A stretch of 64,000 bases of DNA from positions 49,858,001-49,922,000 of the forward strand of contig JAZBRS010000035.1 of assembly GCA_037176725.1 (NCBI GenBank), written 5' to 3'. The notes beneath the pieces were generated by a model that searched no databases, was not told the origin of the DNA, and worked only from the letters and a program-made list of their open reading frames with translations. Source of the DNA: Posidonia oceanica. Taxonomy: Eukaryota > Streptophyta > Magnoliopsida > Alismatales > Posidoniaceae. A program made the position numbers and the translations under genes. Positions 43,484 to 54,584 of the stretch are shown here, piece after piece (positions within the stretch are counted from its first letter, which is position 1; each line of letters opens with the position of its first letter).

Positions 43484-43930
43484 TTAGTCGCCAGTTGAGT
43501 TGGCGACTAAGGCTAGCAACCACCTAATCAAATGTGGGAAGACCCGGGAACGAGGCCACGACTATTAGTCACCGATTGAGTTGGCGCCTAACGGTCGAGG
43601 GGGTCGTGGGAAATAACCGTAGAAAAGCAGTTCAAAGGAGCCACGATCATTAGTCGCCGCTTGAGCTGGCGCCTAATGGTCGAGGATCGTGGGAGATAAC
43701 CACTGCAGTTCCACAACTGCTCAGTCGCCAGATGAGTTGGCGCTGAAGGTTGAGGGGGATCGTGGGAAGCAATCGCTGTAGTCCACGATCGCCTAGTCGT
43801 CGAGTTAGTTAGCGTCTAAGTGGGTTGCCTCCACAGATGGCAATTGAATTGGCCGCCTTTGCTGTTGGCAACTGACTTAGTCGCCTGCGTAACTGGTAAC
43901 TGCCCGAGTTGCCTCTCCAGCTGGCAACTA
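43484..43930. repeat. TTAGTCGCC hairpin array in LTR of element E
   Basis: The first copy is perfect: TTAGTCGCCA-gttgagt-TGGCGACTAA at 43484-43510 (10-bp stem, 7-nt loop). Further copies near 43565-43592, 43650-43676, 43722-43745, 43795-43820 and 43835-43930 keep the plan with one to several mismatches; some have replaced the arms (for example TTGCC...GGCAA forms). Relatives occur at 45140-45190 and 46850-47040. The array lies in U3 on the minus strand. Confidence 0.88.
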
Positions 43931-44285
43931 GTAAGCTTAGGTCATTTCTAGCCCTCTTTCCGGGTTTTGGCCAGAGAAAACAAGATAGAAGGCCGGGAAA
44001 CTACAGATACTCTATGAAATCAAGAAGGCATCTCAGTTAACTCAAATCTGCCCCGAATTTGAGTAGAAGTAAAGGATACCCAGGGTACTCGGACTTGCCA
44101 CGAGCCTGAGTGAGTTAGCTCTGCCACAGCCAACAACCTAAGTCTAGGTAGGGTCAAGTGATGCTTTGAAGAAATCAAGAAACATCTGGAAGACCTGTTA
44201 TCAAAACTTAGGCACGAGATTTGGGGTATCTCAAGATTTCTATCCTTAAGAGAACTCTCAGAAATGCAAAAATAGGATATCTACA

Positions 44286-44300
44286 GATGCCCCTCTTTGG
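44286..44300 (-). other. Polypurine tract of element E
   Basis: Minus-strand CCAAAGAGGGGCATC abuts the LTR start TGTAGATATCC, the same GAGGGGCATC as in element B. Confidence 0.85.
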
Positions 44301-45312
44301 AGTTGATCTTGGAATAAGATCGATTCCAAGGTAAGAACGATGTCCTATTGAGCATTTCCTGAAAAGGGGAGCTCCATCTCAAACAATTTGCCACTGAAGT
44401 AGCCAAAGAAAAGATAAAAAGAGGGTTTAAATTGCCATCAAATTGGAGACTCAGGCATGGAGGGGTCAAGTCGGTTTCAGAACTTGTGTCGCAGTCGAAG
44501 TCAAGACCAGGTCAACCATGTAGAGGTGTTCCAATGGGGCAAGAACTAAGGAGGAAATCGCGGGATGTTTTTCCAACACGATCGAAAGGAGAGTGTGACA
44601 TCTTGTTTGAGACTTCACTCAGATTGGAATTGATAAAAGGATAGGTATGAACTGGGTTGGCTCTAGGAGAATCATATGCTTAAAGGGTTTCTAACACTCT
44701 TGAAGAACAATGCTCCGTCCGTGCTCCACTTCCAATGATATGAGAAAGTGCAGGGATGCATGATTCAAACAAACAAATGTAGATGCAAGGTCAACACACG
44801 ATGCAATGAATGATCCATATGCTAGGTTAGGCCGATGGGGTATGGTTGGTCCCAAACCATATGGACATATGCAAAATGAATGAATGCAATTCATTGTGGT
44901 CAAGTGTTTTCCATCTTCAAGTGTGACCAGTACTCTCTGGAAAGGACCCTCGTCCCACAGCTCGATTTGGCAAGTAAAGAGGTTCTGTGCAAAGAGAACT
45001 GGGTGAGGGAGTGAACCCTTCATTTGCCAATCCGATATGTCATCAGGTGTTCGCAGTGGTTGCGGTGGACAGTGTGTGAACTCAAAGCAAGAGTTCACTC
45101 CTCGTTTTTGTAGTAGTAGATGGTATGTTCTGATGGGTTAGTCGCCTCTTGAATGGGCGGCTAAGCTAGTCGCCGGTTGTTAGGGCGACCTGCGATCTCC
45201 TAGCTTATTTAGTTCAGAAATCGTTTTAAACCCTGATTCCTTTGATAAGGGGAGATAAAAGACAGCCGTCCTTGCTTTTCAAGAAGCATTCTGCACAAGT
45301 AAACCCCTTATC
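44301..45312. other. Region between PPT of E and first PMD gene
   Basis: No supported gene. A minus-strand open frame near 45098-44691 lacks recognisable domains. A TTAGTCGCC-type hairpin pair lies at about 45140-45190, just upstream of the plus-strand PMD gene, where it would fall in that gene's 5' untranslated region or promoter. Confidence 0.5.
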
Positions 45313-46688
45313 TTGATCATGAAGCTTCCTTCCTTCTCTTCTTCGACCTTCCAAGCGAAGAGGGTGGTTGATATCCCCAACCATTTGATGAAAGCTATCT
45401 GGGATGACCAAGTATGTTCTCCTCTTTGTCCCTTTTTGTCTTTGCATGCTTTTCTTTGTGGTCTTACCTCTAGATGTCGCTTGTTTAGGCCGTAGTGAAC
45501 CTCACAGGATGCCCGGACTTCCACAATTCTTTCCGATATACCCTGCCGTGGGTGGCTGGCTTGATCAATCGAGTAGAGGATAACAAGCATCTCTTCGGGT
45601 GCAGTGGTTTCGACAAGCTACTTGATCTGATTCGCACGCTTGTGCCTTGGCCATTGTTGCATGCTTTGATGGCTTTCTAGAATGGCTCCTCCAATACTTT
45701 CAACCTTCCTTGTGGGGAGACATTGATTACATGTGAGGAGGTGTCTTCTTTGCTTGGGTTGGCGATGGAATCTACTGAAGCGGCAGATGATCGTTTCGCC
45801 ATTTCTGTTGAGACAGTGGGCTCCAAAAAGATAGGCGGGTATTTAGCGATGGATCAGGAGGCTAGCAAGGCTTTGATGCACTCGGAGAGACTCTTTCTTC
45901 GAGGCCCGTGGGAGGTTCTTAGCACCAGGCAACTTGCTGAGACTGAGCTGAGGAAGTGCTTATTTGTAGCAGTCGGTGGCCTTACCTTGTTTGCAGACGT
46001 AAATTTCACAATGGATCTTCACCATGTGGATCTCCTAATGTTGGTGGCTGTTCATCCAGACTTGTGCTTGGCTCCTGTCGTATTGGCTTACACCATGGAG
46101 GGGCTCACCAGTGCCTCTTGTTTAGGGAAGTTCTTTGGCTCTCCACTGCTGCTGCACAGGTGGTTCATGTCCCATTGTTGCTGTGATACAGATTTTGCCG
46201 ACCTGAGCTTCCATGACTGCATTCTCTGCCTTGGACGCTTGTCACTGCAGGATTTTGACTTTGTTCCAAAGCTGCCTGGAGTTCATAAGGCGCGGGTGAT
46301 GAGTATAGTTCATAGTGACCTTGAGCTTGTCCTGGTGGGTGCCACATTGTTAGTGCTGTATCCCATCCATCGTTGTCCACGTCTGCTGAATCAGGAGCTA
46401 GTTGTCCAGGCCGATGCAGTTCTGACCCCTCCGATCCGCGTTCGCAAGGAAGACGGTGATCGAGATGAGAGGATGGTCCTAGAGTACATAGCACGCTGGG
46501 TTCACATCGGCAGGCGAGTGTCTCTGAGTGCGCCTCGGCTTTCTGCAACTACTCGGGAGTTCCAGGAATCGAAGTACGTGAAATGGTATGCATGGTGCCG
46601 CCCCACTCCTCAAAAATATGCTGATGATAGGCGGGAATTCCTAAAGATGCTTGGGCTCAACCGCTCGAGCATGGCAATGCATGGCTGA
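45313..46688 (+). pseudogene. Plant mobile domain gene 1 of element E (two exons, one nonsense)
   Basis: Exon 1 runs from the ATG at 45313 (a second ATG at 45319) to 45411. The intron is 45412-45488 (GTATGT...TTTAG, 77 bp). Exon 2 is 45489-46688; the phase-0 junction keeps one frame for about 430 codons. A single TAG at 45678-45680 replaces what is normally Trp in the F-W motif. PMD hallmarks: T-F-N-L-P-C-G-E near 45700, E-E-V-S-S-L-L-G-L near 45740 and L-A-P-V-V-L-A near 46070. It is antisense to E's pol. It shares the L-A-P-V-V-L-A region with the PMD of element A, so both probably descend from one captured gene. The C-terminal third (46400-46688) is basic and not recognised. Confidence 0.78.
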
Positions 46689-46839
46689 TTATGTTTTAAA
46701 TTTTAATTTTAAGTTGAGTTGAATCATGTCTTAGTTTTTAAGTTTGAGTTTGGGTTGAATTATGTTTTAGCTTTTGAGTTGTGTTTTGTTGTTTGTTAAT
46801 GCATATGTTTGTATTAGAGGGAAATCAAAGGAAGAAACC

Positions 46840-47045
46840 CTCTGCCCTCATTAGTTGCCGCGAATAGTGGCGTCCAATCCAGTCGCCTCCTTTTAGGGCA
46901 TCTAGAGTTGTGCCTTTCTAGAATGTTCAAACTGAAGCAGGAAGGTCAACGCGCGAAGAAGCTAAAGGGTCAGTCGCCTATTGCGGAGGCGTCTGAGCGA
47001 GTCGCTGCTTTGCTTGGCGACTAGGGTGCGAGTCCAGTAGCAAAA
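46840..47045. repeat. AGTCGCC-type hairpins between the two PMD genes
   Basis: Imperfect stem-loops AGTCGC...GGCGTCT near 46971 and AGTCGCTG...TGGCGACTAG near 46999, plus a degraded one at 46850-46900. They are the same family as in the E LTR, showing that this region belongs to the element and is not flanking host DNA. Confidence 0.72.
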
Positions 47046-47149
47046 CTAGACCGTTGCCCCCTTTTCTTTTCAGACCTTCAAATTTCTTCTTCTCCACCTT
47101 CCTGCGCTCCTCCGTCTGGTGATCTTCCTCCGTCCAACGGCATCTTCTG

Positions 47150-50100
47150 GTGGTGCGGCGGTGCAGTCTGGCGTGCTCCGGCGGTGCGGGTGGTGGTGAT
47201 CTTCATCCTCCTTCCTCCTCCCTGATGAGCGACAGAGAGGGAGATGGCGTGGGTGGCGACCCTCTTCCTCCTTCCTCCTCCCTGATGAGCGACAAAGAGG
47301 GGGACGTCGACGTTGAAGGTGGCAGTGCGGGCAATGGCGCCGGTGGCGGTGACAGCGGCGCAGACGATCGATCTCGTCGGCGATAGAGGTAACCCTCCCC
47401 TCTTCTTTTTTTTTCTTTTTTTTGGGTTGTTAACTTTGGAATGAAGTAGTTTTGGGTTTAATCATCAAGGAAAAATGGAGGTAATTTAATGGGAATTTGA
47501 TGTTAATTTCGGTTTATTATGTAAATTCAGTTTTAATTTCAGCTTATTATGGAAATGTGAATGCATATGAGAATTTAGGTTTTAAATGCATATGGGAATT
47601 TAGGTTTATTATAGAAATTTTAGTTTTAGTTTTAGCTTAATTTAATGAATTCAGTTTTTAGTTTAATTAATTCAGTTTTTAGTTTAATTAACAATTCTGT
47701 TTTTAGTTTAGTTTAATTAAAACTTCTGTTTTTAGTTTAATTAAAACTTTTGTTTTTAGTTTAATTAATTCAGTGTTTAGTTTAAGATGTAAATTTAGTT
47801 TAATTAAAACTTTTGTTGTTAGTTTAATTAATTCAGTTTTTTAGTTTAATTATTTCAGTCTTTTAGTTTAGGATGTAAATCTAGATTTTATGTAAATGGG
47901 AATGGACATTCAGATTTTAATTGTGGAAATTGTAATTTTAATTTCAGTTATTTAGTTTAGTTTTAACTTTAGTTATTTAAAGTTTAATGAATTCAGTTTC
48001 TTTAGTTTAATTAAATCTTTTCTAATTCGGTTTTAAGTTTATGGGAAATCTGAATTTTTGAGTTTTGATTGTGGAAATTTAGACTTAAATTTAGTTTGGT
48101 TTAAGTACATGGAAAGTTGATTTAAATTCAGTTATTGGATTCAGTTATTTAAAGTTATATTTCAAATGTTAAGTTTATGATGTGAATGTGAAATGGAAAC
48201 TTTGATGTGAATGTGAAATGTGAATGGAATTCTTTTTTGTTTTTTGATGTAAATGTGAACGGGAAATGAAAATTTATCTTTGTTTCTGATGTGAAATGTG
48301 AAATGTGAAATGTGAATGAAATTTTTGATGTGAATGTGAAATGTGAATGAAAATCCATTTTTATGGAGATTTGAATGTTTATTTAGTTCCCTTTTTATGT
48401 ATGTTGTTGATTTGCAGGAAAATGAAAATTTTTAGTTGAAATTATAAGGGAGGTTATGGCGAATTTTTCCTAGAAATTTAAATGGAATTTAGATTAATTT
48501 TTGAAATTTTTAAATGTGGAGGAATTGACTTTGGAATTTAAACATGTAAAAGGATTCCATTGTTAAGCTTTAATTGGATTGTTAATTCAGAACAAAGGAA
48601 TTAACAGTTTTTTGTTACTTAAATGGATAAGTGAAAGGTTTAAGTTGGATTAGAGTTGGATCTTTAATTTTTAGATGTTGAATTTTAAAGTTAGGATATT
48701 AAAGTTGAATTTAAAGTTGAACATTTAAGTTGAATTTTTAGTTGAATTTTTAAGAGATAGATGTGAAGAGTTTTTAATTTTAAGGATTTAAGGATTAGTT
48801 TAAAGGGATTAACTTTAAAGGGATTAACTTTAAAGATTGAAATCTCTCTTTTTCTTTTTGTTTTGCTTTAAAGATTTTAAGGGTTGAATTTTTAAGGATT
48901 GATTAAGGATTGATTTAAGGATTGATTTAAGGATTGATTTAAGGTTTAATTTAAGGTTTAATTTTGAAAATTAATTTTAAGGGTTAATTTTAAAGATGGA
49001 CTTATGTCTTAAATGGTTTACATGCCTCGTTAATTAATTAAAGAGCTAACTTTAATGGCTAATGTGTCTTAATTAAGCAAGGTAACTTTTAATGGTTGAT
49101 TGCGTCTTATTAATTAAGCATTAAGGAGTTAGATTAATTAACGTGAGAGGCAATTTTCTAAAGAGTTGGACAACTAAAGAGGGAGGTGATTAATGCAATT
49201 GTTCACCTTAATTAGGCAGGGAGGTAGATGATTAAAATTTTAATTGGTTAATTTAAGTTTTAATTGGTTAGTTAAAGTGATGTTTTGAGTTTTTTAATCG
49301 GTTAATGTTTAGGCGAATTACTTAATGTTCAAGAAAATGATTAAGGAGATTAATAATGACTTTAACTGACTATGCTCTGCTCGTGGCACTATTTCAGGGC
49401 TTCTGACGAGGAGGCTGAGACGGGGAGGGACGAGGCCGGTCCTTCTACTGCAGAGGCGAGCTCCTCTCGTCCTCGCAAGCTTCGGGCGAGGCGTCCACAT
49501 GTGCCGTCTCCTGTCCAGCCTAAGGTTGGTGGCGGTGACAGGGGTGACCTTGGTTCAGGTGCGGTCCCTTCACCTCCTAGGAGAGCCCGTACAGCAGCAG
49601 AGCTCGCAGAGCTAGGCCAGGTGAGGTTATTTCATGTGTTTTTGGCTTTTATTAAGTTACTTTGCTTGATTTTTATTAAGTTATTAATGTTTTTAATGTT
49701 TTCTTTTATGTCAGATGCCATTGCCGAGCCGGGCGCACTCCAGCTGGGAGGACTTGCATGAGATGTACATCAACCTCCTAGAGTTCCAGCGGGTGAGACT
49801 TACGAGGATGGGCTTCGGCCATTTTTTGGAGATCATGCCCTTTGAGATCCACCTCGGACTCTTGGTCTCCTTTGCAGAGAGGTTCAACAGCAGTTCTGGC
49901 AGCTTCATCCTTCGCATGGGTGAGATGATGATCACCCTAGAGGATGTAGTTCGGCTGGTGGGCCTGAGGGTTGACGGAGAGCCCATGGTGGCGGTTTTGC
50001 AACATTGCTACAGTGATGAGCTGGAGGCCTGTTATGGTGCGCGACCTCCCCCTTCTGGTCACTTCCATACGCGTGTCAATGTCAAGTGGCTGAAGGACCG

Positions 50101-52242
50101 ACTAGACGACCTTCTTCTTGTTGACGTGGTGACTCCGGACATAGCGGACCAGCAGCTCCGAGCCTTCTTGTCTATTCTGTTTCATAGACTCTTCTTCGGC
50201 ACATCTTCATAGATGCTTCATGCCGGTTTTACCCCTCTCCTTCTGGATGTGGAGAGGATTGATAGATATTCCTGGGGTTCAACCGTGTTGGTCTATTTGA
50301 TCTCTTGGCTGGAGTCCATTGCTGCGGGCCAGACCCGCTCTCTCTTGGGCTGTCTGACCCTTTTTCAAGTTTGTGCTTTATTTATTTGCCTACCTTCTAT
50401 TTGTTTAACTGTTGCTGACTTCGAATTGTTTCTTTATGTGACAGACCTGGATTTTTTAGCACTTCGTGTACCTTCGACCCGGAGTCCCAGGAGATGGTCC
50501 CGTCGAGTTTCCCCGGGCTCGACGGTGGAGTGATATGCAGTTGGCTCTGGAGCGGCTTCGCCCTGTGAGACATCTGGGCCGCTTCCTGTTAGAGATCCTC
50601 CCAGAGGAGTGGGTGAGTTTCAGTGTTTAGACCCTTCTTTCCCTGCACAGTTTGTTGGTTTCTGACTGATTTGTGCTTGCAAGTTGTCTGGAGACCCTAC
50701 TCTAAGGATGAGCATGCCGCTGAGGAGCCCTTGGCGCGCGGTTCCCACTTGTTTTTCCAGGAGTGCTGGCTCTTTAGCCTCTTCCGGTGTTACTACAGCT
50801 AGGTGGGCCGTGTCCTGCGACAGTTTGGCCTTCGACAGGTTGTCCCAGTGTCAAGTCCTACGGATTGCTCTCTAGGATCTATTAGGGGAGGTCGTACTGA
50901 TACTCCTCAGTGGTTTGCAGAGCAGCTCGAGAACTGGCACTCGGGTGGCACAGCGCCCCTTTCTGGTGGTTCTGTAGAGACGGAGGCAGCGTGGAGGATC
51001 TGCTTTGATTCTAAGTTTGGTCATCTGATTGTCTTCCACCGTGCCGTTTTTTATGGTCGCTCCAACGTACCGATGGGCGTTGATCCTAGTGTAAGCGTTG
51101 GCAACCTTCGGCATGAGTTGGCGATTGCCCACAGTCGCATTGATGAGCTGGTAAGCAATTCCTTTTGGAGTTGTTTTATTTTACTGCCCCTTTACTTGTT
51201 CATTTGCTTACGCATCTCCCTTGTTTGCGCAGATGGACGCTTCAGAGGGGATGACTGAGGCGTTCAGGACACAGCAGCAGCAGCACTCCTTGAGAGTTGC
51301 GGAGTTAGTGCGGGAGAGGGATGAGCTCCTGTCCCAGATGGACGAGCTTCGAGCACGAGTGAGTCTCGTTTCCCTATTTTAGTTGTTTGTGCCTGTTTCT
51401 GCTTGTTTAACTGTTGTCTTTGCTTTAATATAGGCCGAGGGTGCCTCGACAAGTGCAGAGCCTGCCCCTGCTGCCACTACAGGTCCAGCTGCTTCCCTTG
51501 CTGAGGGCATACTTGCTGAGGAGGTCTGGGCTCGTGATTCAGAGGTACTACCACACTTTTCTTACTCTAAATACGTGTAAATATCTGTCCTCTAACTTAT
51601 ATAACTTCATTGTGCAGATTCAGGCGATGATGAATCTGATCCACACACCTCCAGGCACCGGTCCCACTCAGAGCCAGCTAGACGACACCTTGGGGTGTGC
51701 CTAGGAGCTACAGGGGCGTCTCAGTCAAGCGGAGCGGGAGCGTGACAACCGCATCCAAGAGTTAGAGGCTCGTGTTGCCGCAACTAAGAGGGAGACAGCC
51801 AGGGCACGTCTTGAGGCGGACTCCACAAGAAGGGTAACTCCTTTTCTACTTGAGCACATTTGACTACTGCTAGCCTTCTTACTTAATTATTCTAACTCTA
51901 GGACTGCTGTCTTCTTTACTGTAGCTGAGCGTTGGTCGTAGCCAGCGAATACAAGAGTTGGAGGCACAGTTGGCGGAGACTTAGGCGACAGTTGCGGTGG
52001 TTCTTCCTGACGCAGATATTCCTGGTCCAGTTGCCGCAGCCCCGTCAGTGTCAGCACACTCCAGAGTTCTGTCAGCTGAGCAGATTGCGAGAGCGCGATC
52101 CTCCCCTCATCATGGACTACTTCGTTCTCTACTGTGGGAGTCTCAGGAGAGGAGCCAAAGTGGAGCGATGTCTTCTGTGGCGCAGCCCGTGCCGAGGCCT
52201 CCAGGCGGTGGACGCAAGGGTAGTGGCGAGTCGGGCCACTAA
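47150..52242 (+). pseudogene. Plant mobile domain gene 2 of element E (nine exons, six TAG stops)
   Basis: Gene model from splice signals: exons 47150-47388, 49398-49620, 49715-50368, 50445-50612, about 50684-51150, 51233-51358, 51434-51544, 51618-51833 and 51925-52242. Each intron has GT...AG. Introns after exons 2, 3, 6, 7 and 8 are phase 0, and exons 3, 4, 6, 7 and 8 are multiples of three. Exon 1 has two copies of a Ser/Asp repeat. Exon 3 carries the PMD core, G-F-G-H-F near 49810 and M-I-T-L-E-D-V-V-R-L-V-G-L near 49935. Exon 5 has V-L-R-Q-F-G-L-R-Q near 50820. Exons 6, 8 and 9 encode coiled coil. In-frame stops, all TAG: 47384, 50210, 50457, 50800, 51702, 51982. Exon 5 is one base out of phase with exon 4, so a small indel is likely. 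Intron 1 (47389-49397) is strongly T/A-rich. It is antisense to E pol. Confidence 0.82.
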
Positions 52243-53567
52243 GTCTGTACTTTCTTTTGTTTCTGTCAGAGTCTGTACTTGTAAAGATGTGAATATTCAT
52301 ATGAAATATTTTCTGCTTTGTTTACCTGCACAGCTTACTTTCCTTGTTAGTAATCATGAAGCATACCTTCCTTGGCGAAAGATTTGGTTAAGTTGATTAA
52401 TTAATCAAAGAGAAGGTATGTTAAAAAAAGAAGGTTTGGGCTAAGTTAACTAACGAACAAGAAGACATAACAGATGTTAATGTCAAGAAAGCATGCTTAT
52501 TTTAAAATGGGTGGAGGGAATTAATTTTGGGCCTCAGCTAAAGAAATGGAAATCAGAGCCCAGTAGACATTGATTGTGAGTCATCCGTGGATGCTCTAAA
52601 GATCATTATGTGAGTAATGTCTTTGTTGAGAGAGCACACCCAAGCCGTGAGACATGCTTGAGTAGGACGCTAACTCTGAATCCTGGTGAGTTGATGGTTG
52701 CATCATTGGCCAGATTAATTCCAGTTTTCCTACTTACTAAGTTCTCACTTGTAGGTAGGTTGGATGTCTTGGTTTTGTTTTTTTTTGGATTTTTGGGTTA
52801 TGTGATTTTTTTTTGGATTTTTTGTTATGTGATTTTTTTGGATTTTTAATTTTTCTAATGGGGAAAGATGAATACCTACTTTAAGCATTAACCTCGAGGT
52901 CTGTTTCAACCAAAAGAGTGGGCCCTACATTCGTGGACGTGTCCCTTGGGCCATGCCTGTACCATTTTAGAGACTTTGGTCCACACACCAGTCCTTACTT
53001 GGGTTGCTACTCCTTGGGCCTTTTCAATCCTTGACCACCTGGGGTTGCTTACTCCTTGCCTGTTAGTGGGAATAGGATAGGGGAGGTTTCGGGATACAGT
53101 GAACTCTCGGTTTTGGCTTAGGCATTGACTCCCATTTGCCTTTCTTTGGTCCTTAATGCGTCTCTCTAGGGTTTATACTTTTAGATGCATAGACAGCTTT
53201 TGCCATGCTCTTTTCCGCTCTTTGGACAGCTCTTTGCTAACCGCTTTTAGTTGAACAGTTTCTTTCACTGTCTCCTTTCGTTTGTTCCTTACTTGGATAG
53301 CTTCTTTGCTGCCTTCTTTCCTCTCTGTTTGGGCGGTTTTTGCTGCCGTCTTTTCTGGACGCTTTCTAGGTTACTTGACAAGCAGTTTGTACTCTAAGCC
53401 TCTGCTCTGAGCCTACTTTTCCCTTACCTCCCCATGCAGTGTGTATGTGGAGACAGGACAAGGTATGGGTCCCCCCAGGTGTTCCTCTTCCTATTGGCTT
53501 TGGGAATTTCTCCCTTTTCTGGCTTGGTGTTAGGCCCTAGGTCTTTTCAATGATATAGGCATGCTGA
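52243..53567. other. Non-coding region between PMD gene 2 and integrase of E
   Basis: No gene. It contains repeated TTTTTTGGATTTTT words (52770-52850) and a pyrimidine-rich stretch of diverged short repeats around TGG-A-C-GCTTTCT words (53160-53370). The two convergent transcripts (PMD 2 from the left, E pol from the right) would both end in this interval. Confidence 0.5.
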
Positions 53568-54584
53568 TCAAGGGTAGTACCTTTTCAGGTGCATTGCGTT
53601 CCAAAGGTCAGGAAGATCTGTTCCATTCTGGGACAATCGATAGGCATTCCCTGGATATGCAACAACCACTATGTAGGGCCCTTCCCAATTTGGCTTCAAC
53701 TTTCCCTTAGGGTGGGGCTTATTGTAGGGCAACACTTCTTTAAGCACTAGATCACCAATTTTAAATTTGCGTTCAATTACTTTCTTTTGGTAAGCCTTGG
53801 TTAACCTTTGTTGGTAGACACGCGTATGCTCGACAGCTGCCAGCTGTTTCTCATCAAAGAGTTCCAAATGAAGGAGTAAAGCTTGCCTCTTTTCTTCGAC
53901 AGACATTCTCCTATCAATCTTAATTCTTAATGAGGGGATCAGGATCTCGTATGGGACCACTACTTCCATACCAAAGGCTAAAGCATAGGGGGTTTGACCC
54001 GTTGCCGTCCTTATGGTGGTGCGGTATGCCCATAACGCATTAACAAGCTTATCTGACCAATCCGATCCCTTAGCGTCTTCTACCATCTTTTTAATGATTT
54101 TGATTAAGGTTTTATTAGTAGCTTCTGCTTGATCGTTCCCTTGTGGGTAATACGGGAAAGAGTGGTGTAGAGTGATAGCGAATTTTTGGCATAACCACTT
54201 GAACTCTTTTGAGATGAAGATCGGTCCGTTGTCTGCCACTAAGGTAGGCCAGTAATACCCCCTTCTGATGATCATCTTAGCCATGAACTGGGAGTTGATG
54301 TGGCCCTCGCAGACTCCCTCATGTGTTTCCATGAGAATCTCGGCTGACTCAGATGCATCCACACATCGGAGTTCAATCCCTAGGGGTGTTCTCCAAAAGA
54401 GTGTGTTGGCTCTGATGTAGTACTTCGTAACCATCCTCCTTAGTGCTTCTCTGTCCATAGGAGTTGCATAGGTCGGGAAGGTGCGAACCTGTACATAATT
54501 CTGTATGTCATAATACCATGGGTTGCCATCGTCATTTACTTCTGTAGCTCCTTGATAACAGACCTCTGTGCACATTAAGCTTTC
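53568..54584 (-). pseudogene. Integrase of element E with an in-frame internal deletion
   Basis: An open frame of 335 codons, but incomplete. The HH half of the zinc finger is present (T-H-E-G-V-C-E-G-H near 54320), followed by G-Y-Y-W-P-T near 54255. It then jumps directly to V-A-D-N-G (second catalytic Asp, near 54235). The CC half of the zinc finger and the whole strand with the first catalytic Asp (W-G-x-D-x-x-G in A and B) are missing, roughly 100 residues by comparison with A. The third catalytic residue lies in D-Q-A-E-A-T-N-K near 54130. The C-terminal G-K-L-K-P-N-W-E-G-P-Y motif is intact. The protein cannot be a functional integrase. Confidence 0.9.

Larger units (their letters stand above)
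42909..44285 (-). repeat. 3' LTR of element E, about 1.4 kb
   Basis: The outer end is fixed by TGTAGATATCC (minus strand, 44285) next to the PPT. The inner end is placed at TGTGGGTCC (42909) by the TG...CA rule, so it is less certain. The LTR has a clear TATA box at 43416-43423 and a hairpin array downstream of it on the plus strand. It shares no obvious sequence with the A or B LTRs apart from the terminal TGTAGA. Confidence 0.7.

Noticed and set aside
44691..45098. Minus-strand 135-codon frame as an extra element E gene
   Set aside because: No domain, no relative elsewhere in the window, and it overlaps the region just upstream of the supported PMD gene.
52570..53560. Independent small genes in the T-rich stretch
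   Set aside because: Frames are homopolymer-derived (Phe runs) and not conserved.
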